Positions 1 to 8,669 of a DNA stretch of 19,377 nucleotides are shown here, piece by piece. Below the pieces are notes generated by a model. The model searched no databases. It was not told the DNA's origin and worked only from the letters and a program-made list of their open reading frames with translations. Source of the DNA: Syntrophaceae bacterium (lineage in GTDB: Bacteria; Desulfobacterota; Syntrophia; Syntrophales; UBA5619); assembly GCA_919902745.1 (NCBI GenBank), contig CAKKRN010000084.1:1-19377 (forward strand). Direction: 5' to 3'. Numbering within the stretch: the first letter of the stretch is position 1; the number at the start of each line of letters is the position of its first letter. The position numbers were made by a program, and so were the translations under genes.

Positions 1-213
1 ATTCTGGCTCTTCGAGTCATTCAGCATCTGTTTCATCCTCTTCCGGAGCAGCGGGATTGAACGTTTTCCCCGGTTCTTTATTGTTTATCGTCATAACAAT
101 AGTTTCGCCAGGGAGATTCCTCTCGCCAGATTGTGGCGTCCTTCTCCCCGCGTCGTAAAGAGGGTGGTGTCGTTTCGCACCGCTTCTTTCTCCTCTTGTG
201 ATGCGGCGCTCCT
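1..213. other. window edge, no confident gene
   Basis: No gene can be called here. Composition is less GC-rich than the genes to the right. On the minus strand an ATG at 34-36 opens 12 codons that run off the window, so a further gene downstream of the creatininase remnant may begin here. Its GGAAGAGG Shine-Dalgarno-like run touches the start codon, which is not ideal. A plus-strand frame stays open from base 2 to a stop at 215-217, but it has no recognisable protein character. Confidence 0.3.
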
Positions 214-846
214 TTAGGCTCTGTTTTTATATAGTCTGGCTTCATCCGGAATGTCAATGTCGAATTTTTTCACCTCTTTAAGAAAGGCGGCCAGGGCTTT
301 GCCGGAAGCCTGAAAATATTTCTCGCCTTTTTCTTTGGAACCTTTGAACGGATTTCCGATAGTGGCTGTATCGCTGTATTCGTGGTGCTCCATCGGCACC
401 CAGATGTTTTCTGATCCCATGAAGGTCACATCTCCGGAGCCGTCTTTCTTGGAGAATTTTTCTCCCATGTAAGCCGGTGCATGCGTTCTGTCCTTTTTGG
501 CCTTATCCATATCGATCAAGGTTTCATCCCATGCCCAGACGGTGCTTGTTTCCAGTTCTCCAGCATGCCAGCCCGGGGTTTCCTCCGGGGGGCCTTCCAA
601 AATGTTTCCCACGATAGAATAATTTCGCTCCGTGGGAGTCTTGTACCAGCAGATAAAGCACCCGGTCTCGTAACGAATTTTGCGGAGGATTTCGTCGACG
701 ACCTTGGAATTGCTTCCGTGGTGCGTTACAAAAACAATCTTATTGAAGCCGTGATAGATCATGCTCATGGCCAGGTCATAGACGACCGCCCGATAGGTCG
801 CACCGGACAGGGTCATGGTTCCGGACCCCATTCCCATTTCACCCAT
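214..846 (-). CDS. creatininase family protein, N-terminally truncated (probable pseudogene)
   Basis: The 210 residues match the C-terminal two thirds of the creatininase family, metal-dependent amidohydrolases acting on cyclic or formyl amides. Visible marks are the core helix and strand leading to THHGSN (residues 41-46, usually NGHGGN) and HAGELETS (94-101), a metal-site motif. Family members are about 240-260 residues and begin with a GSxEQHGPHLPLxTD metal-binding block, which is absent. The homologous frame continues upstream of the ATG for about 12 codons ([12 protein letters not shown]) to roughly base 882, inside the end of gatA, and reaches a stop (TGA) without any usual start codon. 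No ribosome binding site precedes the ATG at 846. I infer a deletion or recombination scar, so catalysis is unlikely. Its lower GC than gatA supports a different origin. Confidence 0.7.
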   Translation of the reverse strand: MGEMGMGSGTMTLSGATYRAVVYDLAMSMIYHGFNKIVFVTHHGSNSKVVDEILRKIRYETGCFICWYKTPTERNYSIVGNILEGPPEETPGWHAGELETSTVWAWDETLIDMDKAKKDRTHAPAYMGEKFSKKDGSGDVTFMGSENIWVPMEHHEYSDTATIGNPFKGSKEKGEKYFQASGKALAAFLKEVKKFDIDIPDEARLYKNRA

Positions 847-878
847 ATGATGCGGCGAATACCCAATGGGAATAACTG

Positions 879-2336
<1,458 letters not shown>

Positions 2337-2443
2337 ATCGGATACCTTCCCTCTGTAACGGCTCAGGCGTTTAGGCTGAAGGCTGAAGTGCGCTAACCGT
2401 CTTCTGCCTCCATTCTATCTGCCTTAAGTAGTTACCTTTCTCT

Positions 2444-2740
2444 TTACTCGATCACCTTCGGGACCTGAAAACAGCCCCCGCGGGACTCCGGCGCATTGGC
2501 CAGGGAGAGCTCCGGAGGGAGGGACCCGCGGACCACGTCCATGCGGAAGGCGTTCTTCTGGGCGATCGCGTGGGTCATCGGTTCGACGCCGGTCGTGTCG
2601 ACTTCGCCCAGCTTGTCCATATACCGAAGGATATCGTTCAACTGGGAGGTGAATTTCTCTTTCTCTTCCTCGCCGAACTCCAGCCTCGCCAGGTGGGCCA
2701 CGTACGTGACTTCATCCTGGCTGATCTTGATCTTCTCCAA
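2444..2740 (-). CDS. gatC: Asp-tRNA(Asn)/Glu-tRNA(Gln) amidotransferase subunit C
   Basis: GatC is the small subunit that wraps around GatA and GatB in the tRNA amidotransferase. The 98-residue product has the family pattern: EKIKISQDEVTYVAHLARLE at the start, then the LNDILRYMDKLGEVDTTGVE segment, and near the end the FRMDVV and NAPE motifs. The frame has no ATG at the right place. I chose the TTG at 2738-2740 because it gives the usual family length and lies 6 bases after GAGGTG. The start is 14 bases past the stop of the deacetylase gene, so the two are almost certainly co-transcribed, followed by gatA. Confidence 0.92.
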   Translation of the reverse strand: MEKIKISQDEVTYVAHLARLEFGEEEKEKFTSQLNDILRYMDKLGEVDTTGVEPMTHAIAQKNAFRMDVVRGSLPPELSLANAPESRGGCFQVPKVIE

Positions 2741-2754
2741 TGCATCACCTCTCT

Positions 2755-3810
2755 TTAAAAGACCGGCCAGAAGGGTCCGATCCTCTCTTGCACCCGCCCG
2801 ATCACCCGGTCCGCCTGCTCGCCCGTTTCGCCGGCCATCCGGCTCAGCGTCTCCTCCGTCACCCGGGTCTCCCCGATCAGTTCCAGCAGAACCGCCCGGA
2901 CGCATTTCGTCAACCCCTGAATATTGTACCCCCCTTCGAGAACCATCACCAGCCGGCCGCCGCACCACTCGTCCGCCAGGTCGAGGAGGATGCGGGTCAG
3001 GCAGGCGAATCCTTCCGGCGTCATCTTCATCCCCCCTAAGGGATCGCCGACATAAGTATCGAATCCGGCCGAGACCAGGATGAGCTCCGGCCGGAAGCTC
3101 CGGGCAACCGGACAGAGGAGCTCCTTAAACACGCGGACGTAGAAGGTATCGTCCGCCCCGGCCCGCAACGGGACATTGATCGTGTAGCCGAGACCCGGCC
3201 CCTTTCCCATCTCCTCCATGCCGCCCGTCCCGGGGTAACCGGGAGACTGGTGCGTCGAAAAGTAGAGGACCCGGCTCTCCTCATAAAAGGCCTCCTGGGT
3301 GCCGTTGCCATGGTGGAGGTCCCAGTCCGCAATCAGGATCCGTTCCAGCCCCCAACGGGCCAGCGCGTGACGCGCGCCGACGGCGATGTTGTTAAAGATG
3401 CAGAACCCCGCGGCGGTTGCCGCCTGGGCATGGTGTCCCGGAGGCCGGACCAGTGCAAAGGCGTTGTCCGCCTCCCTGGACATCACGCAGTCGATGGCGT
3501 TCATGAACCCGCCGGCCGCCAGCCTCGCCGTATCATACGTCTCGGCGGTGGCCACCGTATCGGGATCAAGGATCGTCATCGATTTTCCCGCCGTTTGGGC
3601 GATGAAATCGATGAAGGAAGGCCTGTGGACCCGCTCCAGCTCCCCGCGCGTGGCGTGCCTCGCGTCGATCCCGGTCAATTTCCAGGCCATGTCGGGATTG
3701 TCTAACATCTCGTAGATCGCGACGAGCCGTTCGGGCGTTTCGGGATGGATCAATCCGGCGCCGTGCCGGATATACCGCAAGTCCTCAACAACCCCCGTGT
3801 TCTTTGACAT
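2755..3810 (-). CDS. histone deacetylase superfamily (acetylpolyamine/acetoin-type) hydrolase
   Basis: This 351-residue zinc hydrolase belongs to the arginase/deacetylase fold, whose bacterial members remove acetyl groups from polyamines, acetyl-lysine or small amides. Catalytic landmarks are the His126-His127 pair in RPPGHHA, the zinc ligands Asp164 and His166 in DWDLHHGNGTQ and Asp251 in SAGFD, and the transition-state tyrosine Tyr295 in GGYN. The open frame extends much further upstream, but the ATG at 3810 follows GGAAGGTGG and gives the normal family length. It heads the operon with gatC and gatA. The exact substrate cannot be read from sequence: polyamine amidohydrolase, AcuC-like lysine deacetylase and class II-like amidohydrolase all remain possible. 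Confidence 0.88.
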   Translation of the reverse strand: MSKNTGVVEDLRYIRHGAGLIHPETPERLVAIYEMLDNPDMAWKLTGIDARHATRGELERVHRPSFIDFIAQTAGKSMTILDPDTVATAETYDTARLAAGGFMNAIDCVMSREADNAFALVRPPGHHAQAATAAGFCIFNNIAVGARHALARWGLERILIADWDLHHGNGTQEAFYEESRVLYFSTHQSPGYPGTGGMEEMGKGPGLGYTINVPLRAGADDTFYVRVFKELLCPVARSFRPELILVSAGFDTYVGDPLGGMKMTPEGFACLTRILLDLADEWCGGRLVMVLEGGYNIQGLTKCVRAVLLELIGETRVTEETLSRMAGETGEQADRVIGRVQERIGPFWPVF

Positions 3811-3859
3811 CGGCCACCTTCCCCTGCGGATGAACTTTATCGCCTCGGACAGGGTCGTA

Positions 3860-3888
3860 TAGCTAACACAAAAACCCTGATATGGCAA
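3860..3888 (-). promoter_or_regulatory. possible sigma-70 promoter for the deacetylase-gatCA operon
   Basis: On the minus strand a TTGCCA box (3883-3888) is followed after 17 bases by TAGCTA (3860-3865), about 50 bases ahead of the ATG at 3810. The -10 match is weak. The placement in a divergent intergenic region, facing away from the tat promoter, is what makes it plausible. Confidence 0.3.
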
Positions 3889-3923
3889 AAGATTTTGCGG
3901 TCGCTCCGCTACCGGAAAAAACA

Positions 3924-3953
3924 TTGACAAACATTTCCGACTGCGGTTATAAA
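3924..3953 (+). promoter_or_regulatory. sigma-70 type promoter of the tat operon
   Basis: TTGACA at 3924-3929 is separated by 18 bases from TATAAA at 3948-3953. The -35 is perfect and the -10 differs at one base. Transcription would start near 3960, leaving an untranslated leader of about 75 bases before tatA. That leader contains a small hairpin with perfect 8-bp arms (GAAAATCC 3977-3984, GGATTTTC 3998-4005). Confidence 0.65.
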
Positions 3954-4035
3954 CTTTAGTCCGGAATGGCTGCAGCGAAAATCCGCCTGTTTTGCCGGGA
4001 TTTTCCGGCGATCCGGAAAAAGAGAAGGTGGGATC

Positions 4036-4350
4036 ATGTTTGGTATCGGTATGCCGGAGTTGCTGGTCATCGCGGTCGTCGCCCTGCTCGTGGTGGGCCC
4101 CAAGAAACTGCCCGACATCGCAAAGGCGCTGGGAAAGGGTCTCTTCGAATTCCGCAAGGCGACGGACAGCGCCACCGAAACGATCAAGGAGACGCTCAAG
4201 ACGGACGAGTTGAAAAAGGACATGGACGGGCTCAAGGATTCCCTGCTCCACGGCGAAGAGGAAGAGAAGGGAGCCCCTGCTCCTCCCGTCGCGCCCGTTG
4301 GGTCCGGAAGTGACGCCCCGAAGACCGCCGACCCCAAACCCCAGTCCTGA
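4036..4350 (+). CDS. tatA: Sec-independent (Tat) translocase TatA/TatB-family protein
   Basis: This is the pore or receptor component of the twin-arginine pathway, which exports folded proteins across the inner membrane. The 104-residue protein starts MFGIGMPELLVI, has a single short membrane helix (about residues 6-21), the GPKKLPD hinge, an amphipathic helix (KALGKGLFEFRKAT), then a charged tail ending in a Pro/Ala-rich stretch. MFGIGMPELL with Glu8 resembles TatB, while GPKKLP and LGKG resemble TatA. No second tatA/tatB gene is adjacent, so it may serve both roles or pair with one elsewhere. A GAAGGTGGG ribosome binding site precedes the ATG. Its stop codon forms part of the palindrome at 4349. 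Confidence 0.92.
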   Translation: MFGIGMPELLVIAVVALLVVGPKKLPDIAKALGKGLFEFRKATDSATETIKETLKTDELKKDMDGLKDSLLHGEEEEKGAPAPPVAPVGSGSDAPKTADPKPQS

Positions 4351-4393
4351 GCGTTATGGGGACACGATGCGGCATCGTGTCCCCATAACGCTC
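4349..4393. repeat. perfect palindrome, ATGGGGACACGATGC family (copy 1)
   Basis: Two perfectly complementary 22-base arms (4349-4370 and 4372-4393) flank a single G. The left arm includes the last two bases of the tatA stop codon. The core ATGGGGACACGATGC recurs with one change at 13414-13448. In RNA it would form a very stable hairpin between tatA and tatC. There is no U-run after it, so I read it as a dispersed repeat, not an intrinsic terminator. Confidence 0.85.
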
Positions 4394-4423
4394 CCTCACC
4401 GGAGCCGCACAATCCCATCGTCT

Positions 4424-5215
4424 ATGGAAAACGAAAAGCCCGAAGAAGAAAGAATGCCGTTGACGTCGCATCTTGAAGAACTGAAGACGCGGCTGATCCG
4501 CATCCTCATCGCCGTCGGCGTAGGTTTCGGCGTCTGCTACCTGTTCAAGGATTGGTCCTTCCGGGTGATCACCAAGCCCCTCGTCGACGCGATGCCGGCC
4601 CAGAGTTCGATGATCTTCACCGGGCTTCCGGAAGCCTTCTTCATCCACATGAAGATCGCCTTCTTCGCCTCCCTGTTTCTGACGGCGCCGTACACCCTCT
4701 TCGAGATCTGGCGATTCATCTCCCCGGGGCTTTACAAAAAAGAAAAGAAATTCGTCTTTCCGTTTGTCTTCTTCTCCACGATTCTTTTCCTCGGCGGCGT
4801 CCTGTTCGGCTATTTCGTCGCGCTGCCGCCGGCCTTCAGCTTCTTCGTGAGTTTTTCCACGGATTTCCTGAAACCGATGATCTCCTTCCGGGAGTATCTC
4901 AGCCTGACGCTCAAATTTCTGCTCGCCTTCGGCCTCTGTTTCGAGATGCCGGTTTTCATCTTCTTCCTGGCAAAGATCGGCATCGTCAACGCGAAAATGC
5001 TATCAAAACAGAGGCGTTACGCGATCCTGATCATCTTCATCGTCGCCGCCGTGCTGACCCCCTCTCCCGACGTCGTCAGCCAGATTCTGATGGCGATCCC
5101 GCTGATGGTGCTTTACGAGGTGAGTATTTTTGTGGCAAAATTCGCCCGCAGGAACAAGCCCGCAACGGAAGAGACTGAAGAAACCGCCGCAGAGATGGAA
5201 GATAAGAACCCATGA
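4424..5215 (+). CDS. tatC: Sec-independent (Tat) translocase subunit TatC
   Basis: TatC is the polytopic inner-membrane protein that recognises twin-arginine signal peptides together with TatB. The 263-residue protein carries the N-terminal MPLTSHLEELKTRL motif, six predicted membrane helices, the FEIWRFISPGLYKKEKK loop, FEMPV and LTPSPDVVSQ, all typical of the family. The ATG at 4424 lacks a close ribosome binding site: the nearest GGAG is about 20 bases away. The inserted palindrome may have disturbed this region, and an alternative ATG at 4454 has a purine-rich AAGAAGAAAGA just upstream. The stop overlaps the start of the penicillin-binding protein gene (ATGA), which indicates translational coupling. 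Confidence 0.95.
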   Translation: MENEKPEEERMPLTSHLEELKTRLIRILIAVGVGFGVCYLFKDWSFRVITKPLVDAMPAQSSMIFTGLPEAFFIHMKIAFFASLFLTAPYTLFEIWRFISPGLYKKEKKFVFPFVFFSTILFLGGVLFGYFVALPPAFSFFVSFSTDFLKPMISFREYLSLTLKFLLAFGLCFEMPVFIFFLAKIGIVNAKMLSKQRRYAILIIFIVAAVLTPSPDVVSQILMAIPLMVLYEVSIFVAKFARRNKPATEETEETAAEMEDKNP

Positions 5216-7269
5216 CCCCCGTCAAGCGTTTTGCCCCGCGAAGGAAGAGATCGTCCTCCCGACGCTCCCTGCTGGGAATCCTCATCGTCGTGATCCTCGT
5301 GCTTTTCGTCACCGTCGCGCTGGCGGGGAGCAGCCTGGTCTATTACGTGCTCTTGAAGGAGCTCCCCGGCATCGCCGCCCTGAAAGATTATCGGCCCAGC
5401 ATTACGACGCGGGTCTATGCGGACAACAACGAGCTGATCGACGAGTTCTTCCTCGAGGACCGGAAGGTGATCAAGTACGAAGAGATCCCGAAAATCGTGA
5501 TCCAGGCCTTCGTCGCCGCAGAAGACGCCCGCTTCTTCCAGCACGGCGGGTTCGACATGCAGAGCATGTCAAGGGCCTTTTTCAAGAATATCGAGGCGGG
5601 CAGGATCGTCCAGGGGGGAAGCACGATCACCCAGCAGGTCGCCAAGGCTCTCTACCTCTCCCCGGAGAAGAGCTACATGCGGAAGATCAAGGAGGCGCTG
5701 CTCGCCTACAAGATCGACCGCTATCTGACCAAGGAAGAGATCATCACCCTCTACCTGAACCACATCTACCTCGGCCACGGGACCTACGGCGTCGAGGCCG
5801 CCGCCCAGGGGTATTTCGGGAAAAGCGCCCGGAATCTGACGGTTCCGGAAGCGGCCATGCTGGCGGGACTTCCCAAGGCCCCCAGCAGCTACTCCCCCTA
5901 CCTCCACCCGGAGCGGGCCTACCAGCGGCAGGCCTATGTCCTCAACCGGATGCTGGAAGACGGCTACCTCACCCAGCGCGAGAGGAATCGGGCGCTCTCC
6001 ACGGTGATCAAACTCCGATCGATCAAGCCGAAGGACAAGGTCGCCGCCTACTTCATTGAAAACATCCGCCGCTACATCCAGGAGAAATACGGCAGCGACG
6101 TCCTCTACAAGGAGGGCCTCGAGGTCTACACAACCCTGAACATCCAGATGCAGAAGGCGGCAAGGGATGCGGTGGAACAGGGCCTCAAGGAGATGGAGGA
6201 GCGGGAGAACTATGAGAAAGGACAGGTGCAGGGGGCCCTCTTCGCGATGGACTCGAAGACCGGCGCCATCCGGGCGATGGTCGGGGGGCGCAATTTTCAG
6301 CGGAGCGAATTCAACCGTGCGACCCAATCCCGGCGCCAGCCCGGCTCGGCCTTCAAACCGCTGATCTACACGGCGGCCTTCGACAAGGGGATGACCCCCG
6401 CAACGGTGATCGTGGACGCCCCCATCGTCTATCCGGATCCCCAGCAACCGGACGGGGTCTGGAAACCGAGAAATTTCGACGAAAAGTTCCTCGGCCCGAC
6501 GACGCTGCACAATGCGCTGATCCACTCCCGGAACATCATCACGATCAAGGTTCTTGAGGAGATCGGCGTGGATTACGCCGCCTCCTACGCGACCAACATG
6601 GGGATCTCCTCACCCCTCTCCCGGAACCTATCGATGGCCCTCGGCACCTCCGGGGTCACCCTTCAGGAGCTGGTCCGGGCCTACGGCGTGCTGGCGAACG
6701 AGGGGAAGCGGGTGCAGCCCTTCTTCATCAAGAAAATCGTCGACCGGACGGGTCATGTATTTGAGGAGACGCAGCCCAAGGCGGAGCAGGTGATCGATCC
6801 GCGGATCGCCTTCATGTCGAGTTACGTCATGCAGGACGTCGTCGAAAGCGGGACGGGGCAGCGGGTGAAGAAACTCGGCCGGCCAGTCGCCGGCAAGACC
6901 GGGACGACGGACGATACGCGGGACGCCTGGTTCATGGGGTTCACGCCGTCGCTGGTCGCCGGGGTCTGGGTGGGCTTCGATCAGGAGCGGCCCATGGGCC
7001 GGCAGGAAGTCGGCGGCCGCGCCGCGGCGCCGATCTGGCTCTATTTTGCGGAGAAGGCCCTGGAGGGGACCCCGATCGAGGCGTTCCCCGTACCGGAGGG
7101 GATCGTCTTCGTCAAGGTCGATCCGAAAACCGGCGCCCCGGCCAAACCGTCGCAACGCGGGGCGATCTTTGAATGCTTTCTCGAAGGAACGACGCCCGAA
7201 GACGCCGAAACGATCGACCCCGCCAATCTCCCCGGCGGGGCGCACCGGTTCGACACGGACCCCGGCTAA
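5212..7269 (+). CDS. penicillin-binding protein 1A-type bifunctional transglycosylase/transpeptidase
   Basis: This class A PBP polymerises and cross-links peptidoglycan in the periplasm. The 685-residue protein has a basic cytoplasmic N-terminus, one membrane anchor (about residues 20-47), a GT51 glycosyltransferase domain (about 75-230) with catalytic Glu104 in AAEDARFFQHGG and the GGSTITQQ and YLNHIYLGHGTYGVEAAA motifs, and a transpeptidase domain with SAFK (active Ser379), SRN (439-441) and KTGTTDD (562-568). It overlaps tatC by 4 bases and so belongs to the tat transcription unit; one possible link is periplasmic export and envelope growth. The tail after KTG is short and no OB-like insertion is obvious, so it is at the compact end of the PBP1A group. 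Confidence 0.95.
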   Translation: MTPVKRFAPRRKRSSSRRSLLGILIVVILVLFVTVALAGSSLVYYVLLKELPGIAALKDYRPSITTRVYADNNELIDEFFLEDRKVIKYEEIPKIVIQAFVAAEDARFFQHGGFDMQSMSRAFFKNIEAGRIVQGGSTITQQVAKALYLSPEKSYMRKIKEALLAYKIDRYLTKEEIITLYLNHIYLGHGTYGVEAAAQGYFGKSARNLTVPEAAMLAGLPKAPSSYSPYLHPERAYQRQAYVLNRMLEDGYLTQRERNRALSTVIKLRSIKPKDKVAAYFIENIRRYIQEKYGSDVLYKEGLEVYTTLNIQMQKAARDAVEQGLKEMEERENYEKGQVQGALFAMDSKTGAIRAMVGGRNFQRSEFNRATQSRRQPGSAFKPLIYTAAFDKGMTPATVIVDAPIVYPDPQQPDGVWKPRNFDEKFLGPTTLHNALIHSRNIITIKVLEEIGVDYAASYATNMGISSPLSRNLSMALGTSGVTLQELVRAYGVLANEGKRVQPFFIKKIVDRTGHVFEETQPKAEQVIDPRIAFMSSYVMQDVVESGTGQRVKKLGRPVAGKTGTTDDTRDAWFMGFTPSLVAGVWVGFDQERPMGRQEVGGRAAAPIWLYFAEKALEGTPIEAFPVPEGIVFVKVDPKTGAPAKPSQRGAIFECFLEGTTPEDAETIDPANLPGGAHRFDTDPG

Positions 7270-7438
7270 TTAATGCCCGCATCCGATATATCGATTATCG
7301 CTTGGCTGGTCCACCCCTGCCGGAATGTGCTCTGGATCGCAGCGGGTTCTATGCCACGCGGAACTCCTCGGCAAATTCCTGAAGATCCTGTTTCCTGAAG
7401 AAAACCGTGACGCCTCATTTTCACCTATCCGGAGGACC

Positions 7439-7534
7439 ATGCGGCATCTTGACCAGCAACGCAGATTCATGGAACAAGGCATAGAAAGCATGTTCGCTGC
7501 TACGCTACAGCCCTACAGAGAAAGTAATGGATGA
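7439..7534 (+). CDS. small hypothetical ORF, 31 residues
   Basis: An ATG preceded by CGGAGGACC, a good ribosome binding site, opens a 31-codon frame beginning MRHLDQQRRFMEQGIESMFA. It ends in an ATGA overlap with the lipoprotein gene start, the usual sign of coupled translation. The same frame stays open upstream to about 7325 with protein-like composition, so it may instead be the tail of a decayed longer gene. No family is recognised. GC is lower than in the flanking conserved genes. Confidence 0.4.
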   Translation: MRHLDQQRRFMEQGIESMFAATLQPYRESNG

Positions 7535-8109
7535 ACAGAACCGCTCCGTTCTTTCTGTTGCTCCTGCTGCTGTTCTCACTGACCGGTTGTTCAGCAAAGT
7601 CTGCGACCCAGGTTGCCAAAGTTTATAAAGAAACCGACTCGGTGAAGCCGGGGAGTTACCACCTCCAGTTTCTGCTCAATGGCCGGGATACGCTGGCGGA
7701 CTATCTGTTGCAGCAGAAAGCCCGGAATCCCGAGTTAAAGGACTTTGACGTTTCGGGGCTGATGAAGCTTTTTCGCAACGCCTACCCACACCTTTACCTT
7801 CCGGTTCAACCCGCAGTGCCTCTCTGCAACCTGGAAACCAACTTCAAGCATTGCAAAGGCATTGAGTTGTTGGCCGATTTTGAGGTATACGGAGACAACA
7901 CGATCGTCCTGAACCGTTGGGTGTTTTATCACATCAAGCTCCGTCTGGAGGGAGACCAGCCTAACTTTTTCAGGACTGCAAAGGCGCAGCGCGACCGGGG
8001 TGAATTTGCGTTGCCTCGCCATTATTATATCGGCTCTCTGGTGGAGGCCATCCAGAAGGCAGCATCTTGCTTTCTGTCTTGCCGAACATCTCTTTTTTTG
8101 CAGGTCTGA
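7531..8109 (+). CDS. hypothetical lipoprotein, probably frameshifted near its C-terminus
   Basis: The 192-residue product starts with a signal peptide containing a poly-Leu core and the lipobox LTGC (Cys20), followed by Ser, so it is predicted to be lipidated and sorted to the outer membrane. The mature part (LQFLLNGRDTLADYLLQQK, then VFYHIKLRLEGDQPNFF) is protein-like but matches no family I recognise. The reading stays natural to about HYYIGSLVEAIQ, after which this frame gives a Cys/Ser-rich end and stops at 8107-8109. The adjacent frame continues convincingly to 8339. A run of seven T (8093-8099) lies in the overlap: one extra T would join both parts into about 269 residues. Codon use and GC differ from the neighbours. 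Confidence 0.6.
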   Translation: MNRTAPFFLLLLLLFSLTGCSAKSATQVAKVYKETDSVKPGSYHLQFLLNGRDTLADYLLQQKARNPELKDFDVSGLMKLFRNAYPHLYLPVQPAVPLCNLETNFKHCKGIELLADFEVYGDNTIVLNRWVFYHIKLRLEGDQPNFFRTAKAQRDRGEFALPRHYYIGSLVEAIQKAASCFLSCRTSLFLQV

Positions 8110-8339
8110 CGATTTCGGCGCTCCATTCCGGGGGGAGAACCTTCTGGGAAGTCCTGAAAGAGGAAAAAGAGTTTGACCTTTGCAAAAGAAAACAGGACCT
8201 TAATCAGGTGAGGTTCTCCTATACCGAGAGTATTGCCAATAATTTCTCGCATATATTGACTAGATCGGGTGAATCACCTTCGAATATCCTGATCCGCGAA
8301 ATCATCATCCGGTTACGCCAGAAGGAACCGCCCACGTAG
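8100..8339 (+). pseudogene. probable C-terminal part of the lipoprotein gene, in the -1 frame
   Basis: The frame is open from 8004 and reads naturally from about 8091 (FFAGLTISALHSGG, then TFWEVLKEEKEFD and ending IREIIIRLRQKEPPT) to the TAG at 8337-8339. It has no convincing start of its own: the TTG at 8067 lacks a strong ribosome binding site. It most likely encodes the end of the lipoprotein gene at 7531, separated by a one-base loss in the T7 run or by a sequencing error. An independent small gene is the alternative. Confidence 0.4.
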
Positions 8340-8342
8340 GAT

Positions 8343-8483
8343 CGATGGTCGGGAAAAAAGGAGCTCATCGAACTCGCGGACACCGCCCTCTACGCCGCAA
8401 AGGAAGGCGGCCGAAATCAGGTCCGCACCTGGAAAAAGGGGATGCAAAAAAATCATCTTGACAACGGTTTGGCTTTCCGGTAG
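8343..8483 (+). pseudogene. 3' remnant of a GGDEF diguanylate cyclase gene
   Basis: The frame from 8361 reads ELIELADTALYAAKEGGRNQ and then VRTWKKG before a TAG at 8481-8483. The A-D-x-A-L-Y-x-A-K-x-x-G-R-N-x-V pattern is the diagnostic last helix and strand of GGDEF domains, which make cyclic di-GMP. Everything upstream is missing: an in-frame stop lies at 8337-8339 and no GGDEF active site is present. It is therefore only a non-functional tail. Its final bases contain the probable ilv promoter. Confidence 0.8.
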
Positions 8484-8486
8484 GGT
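8459..8486 (+). promoter_or_regulatory. probable sigma-70 promoter of the ilv operon
   Basis: TTGACA (8459-8464) is followed after 16 bases by TAGGGT (8481-8486). The -35 is perfect and the -10 keeps the key T1, A2 and T6. Transcription would begin near 8493, about 26 bases before the leader-peptide ATG and about 230 bases before ilvB. The promoter overlaps the end of the GGDEF remnant. Confidence 0.5.
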
Positions 8487-8518
8487 CCAGCCTCAATTTT
8501 GAACCGGAAGGGATTTTT

Positions 8519-8605
8519 ATGAACAAACCATCGTCGAACAGCCTGCTTCTCGTAATTGGCGTCGTAGTACTCGTACGCACGAGGGCTGCTGCTCGGCGTC
8601 TTTAA
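8519..8605 (+). CDS. ilv operon leader peptide (branched-chain residue-rich)
   Basis: A 28-codon ORF starts at the ATG following GGAAGGGA. It reads MNKPSSNS, then eleven codons LLLVIGVVVLV (8543-8575), then RTRAAARRL and TAA. Ten of those eleven codons specify Leu, Val or Ile, the end products of the enzymes encoded downstream. This is the hallmark of leader peptides such as those of E. coli ilvB and ilvGMEDA, which sense charged tRNA through ribosome stalling. The ORF lies between a promoter and two terminator-like hairpins. The peptide itself probably has no function after translation. Confidence 0.82.
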   Translation: MNKPSSNSLLLVIGVVVLVRTRAAARRL

Positions 8606-8626
8606 TGGGATGACATAAAAGACGAG

Positions 8627-8662
8627 AGCCGCGGGCCCCGTGAAGGTCCGCGGCTTTTTTTT
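8627..8662 (+). terminator. intrinsic terminator hairpin 1 in the ilv leader
   Basis: The stem AGCCGCGGGCC / GGTCCGCGGCT (11 pairs, one G-U) has loop CCGTGAA and is followed directly by eight T (8655-8662, the first shared with the stem). It lies 21 bases after the leader-peptide stop codon. Confidence 0.8.
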
Positions 8663-8669
8663 CACAAGA

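Noticed and set aside
2..217. Plus-strand frame open for about 71 codons at the left edge
   Set aside because: It has no recognisable motif, a Phe/Arg/Ser-rich composition, and its end overlaps the stop codon of the creatininase frame; treated as chance.
3811..4251. N-terminal extension of the deacetylase frame to about 498 residues
   Set aside because: The extension crosses the tat promoter and leader, has no family similarity, and the ATG at 3810 with its ribosome binding site gives the normal length.
4349..4393. Palindrome after tatA as an intrinsic terminator
   Set aside because: There is no U-run on either strand and tatC and the PBP gene follow in the same operon; the same core recurs elsewhere, which fits a dispersed repeat better.
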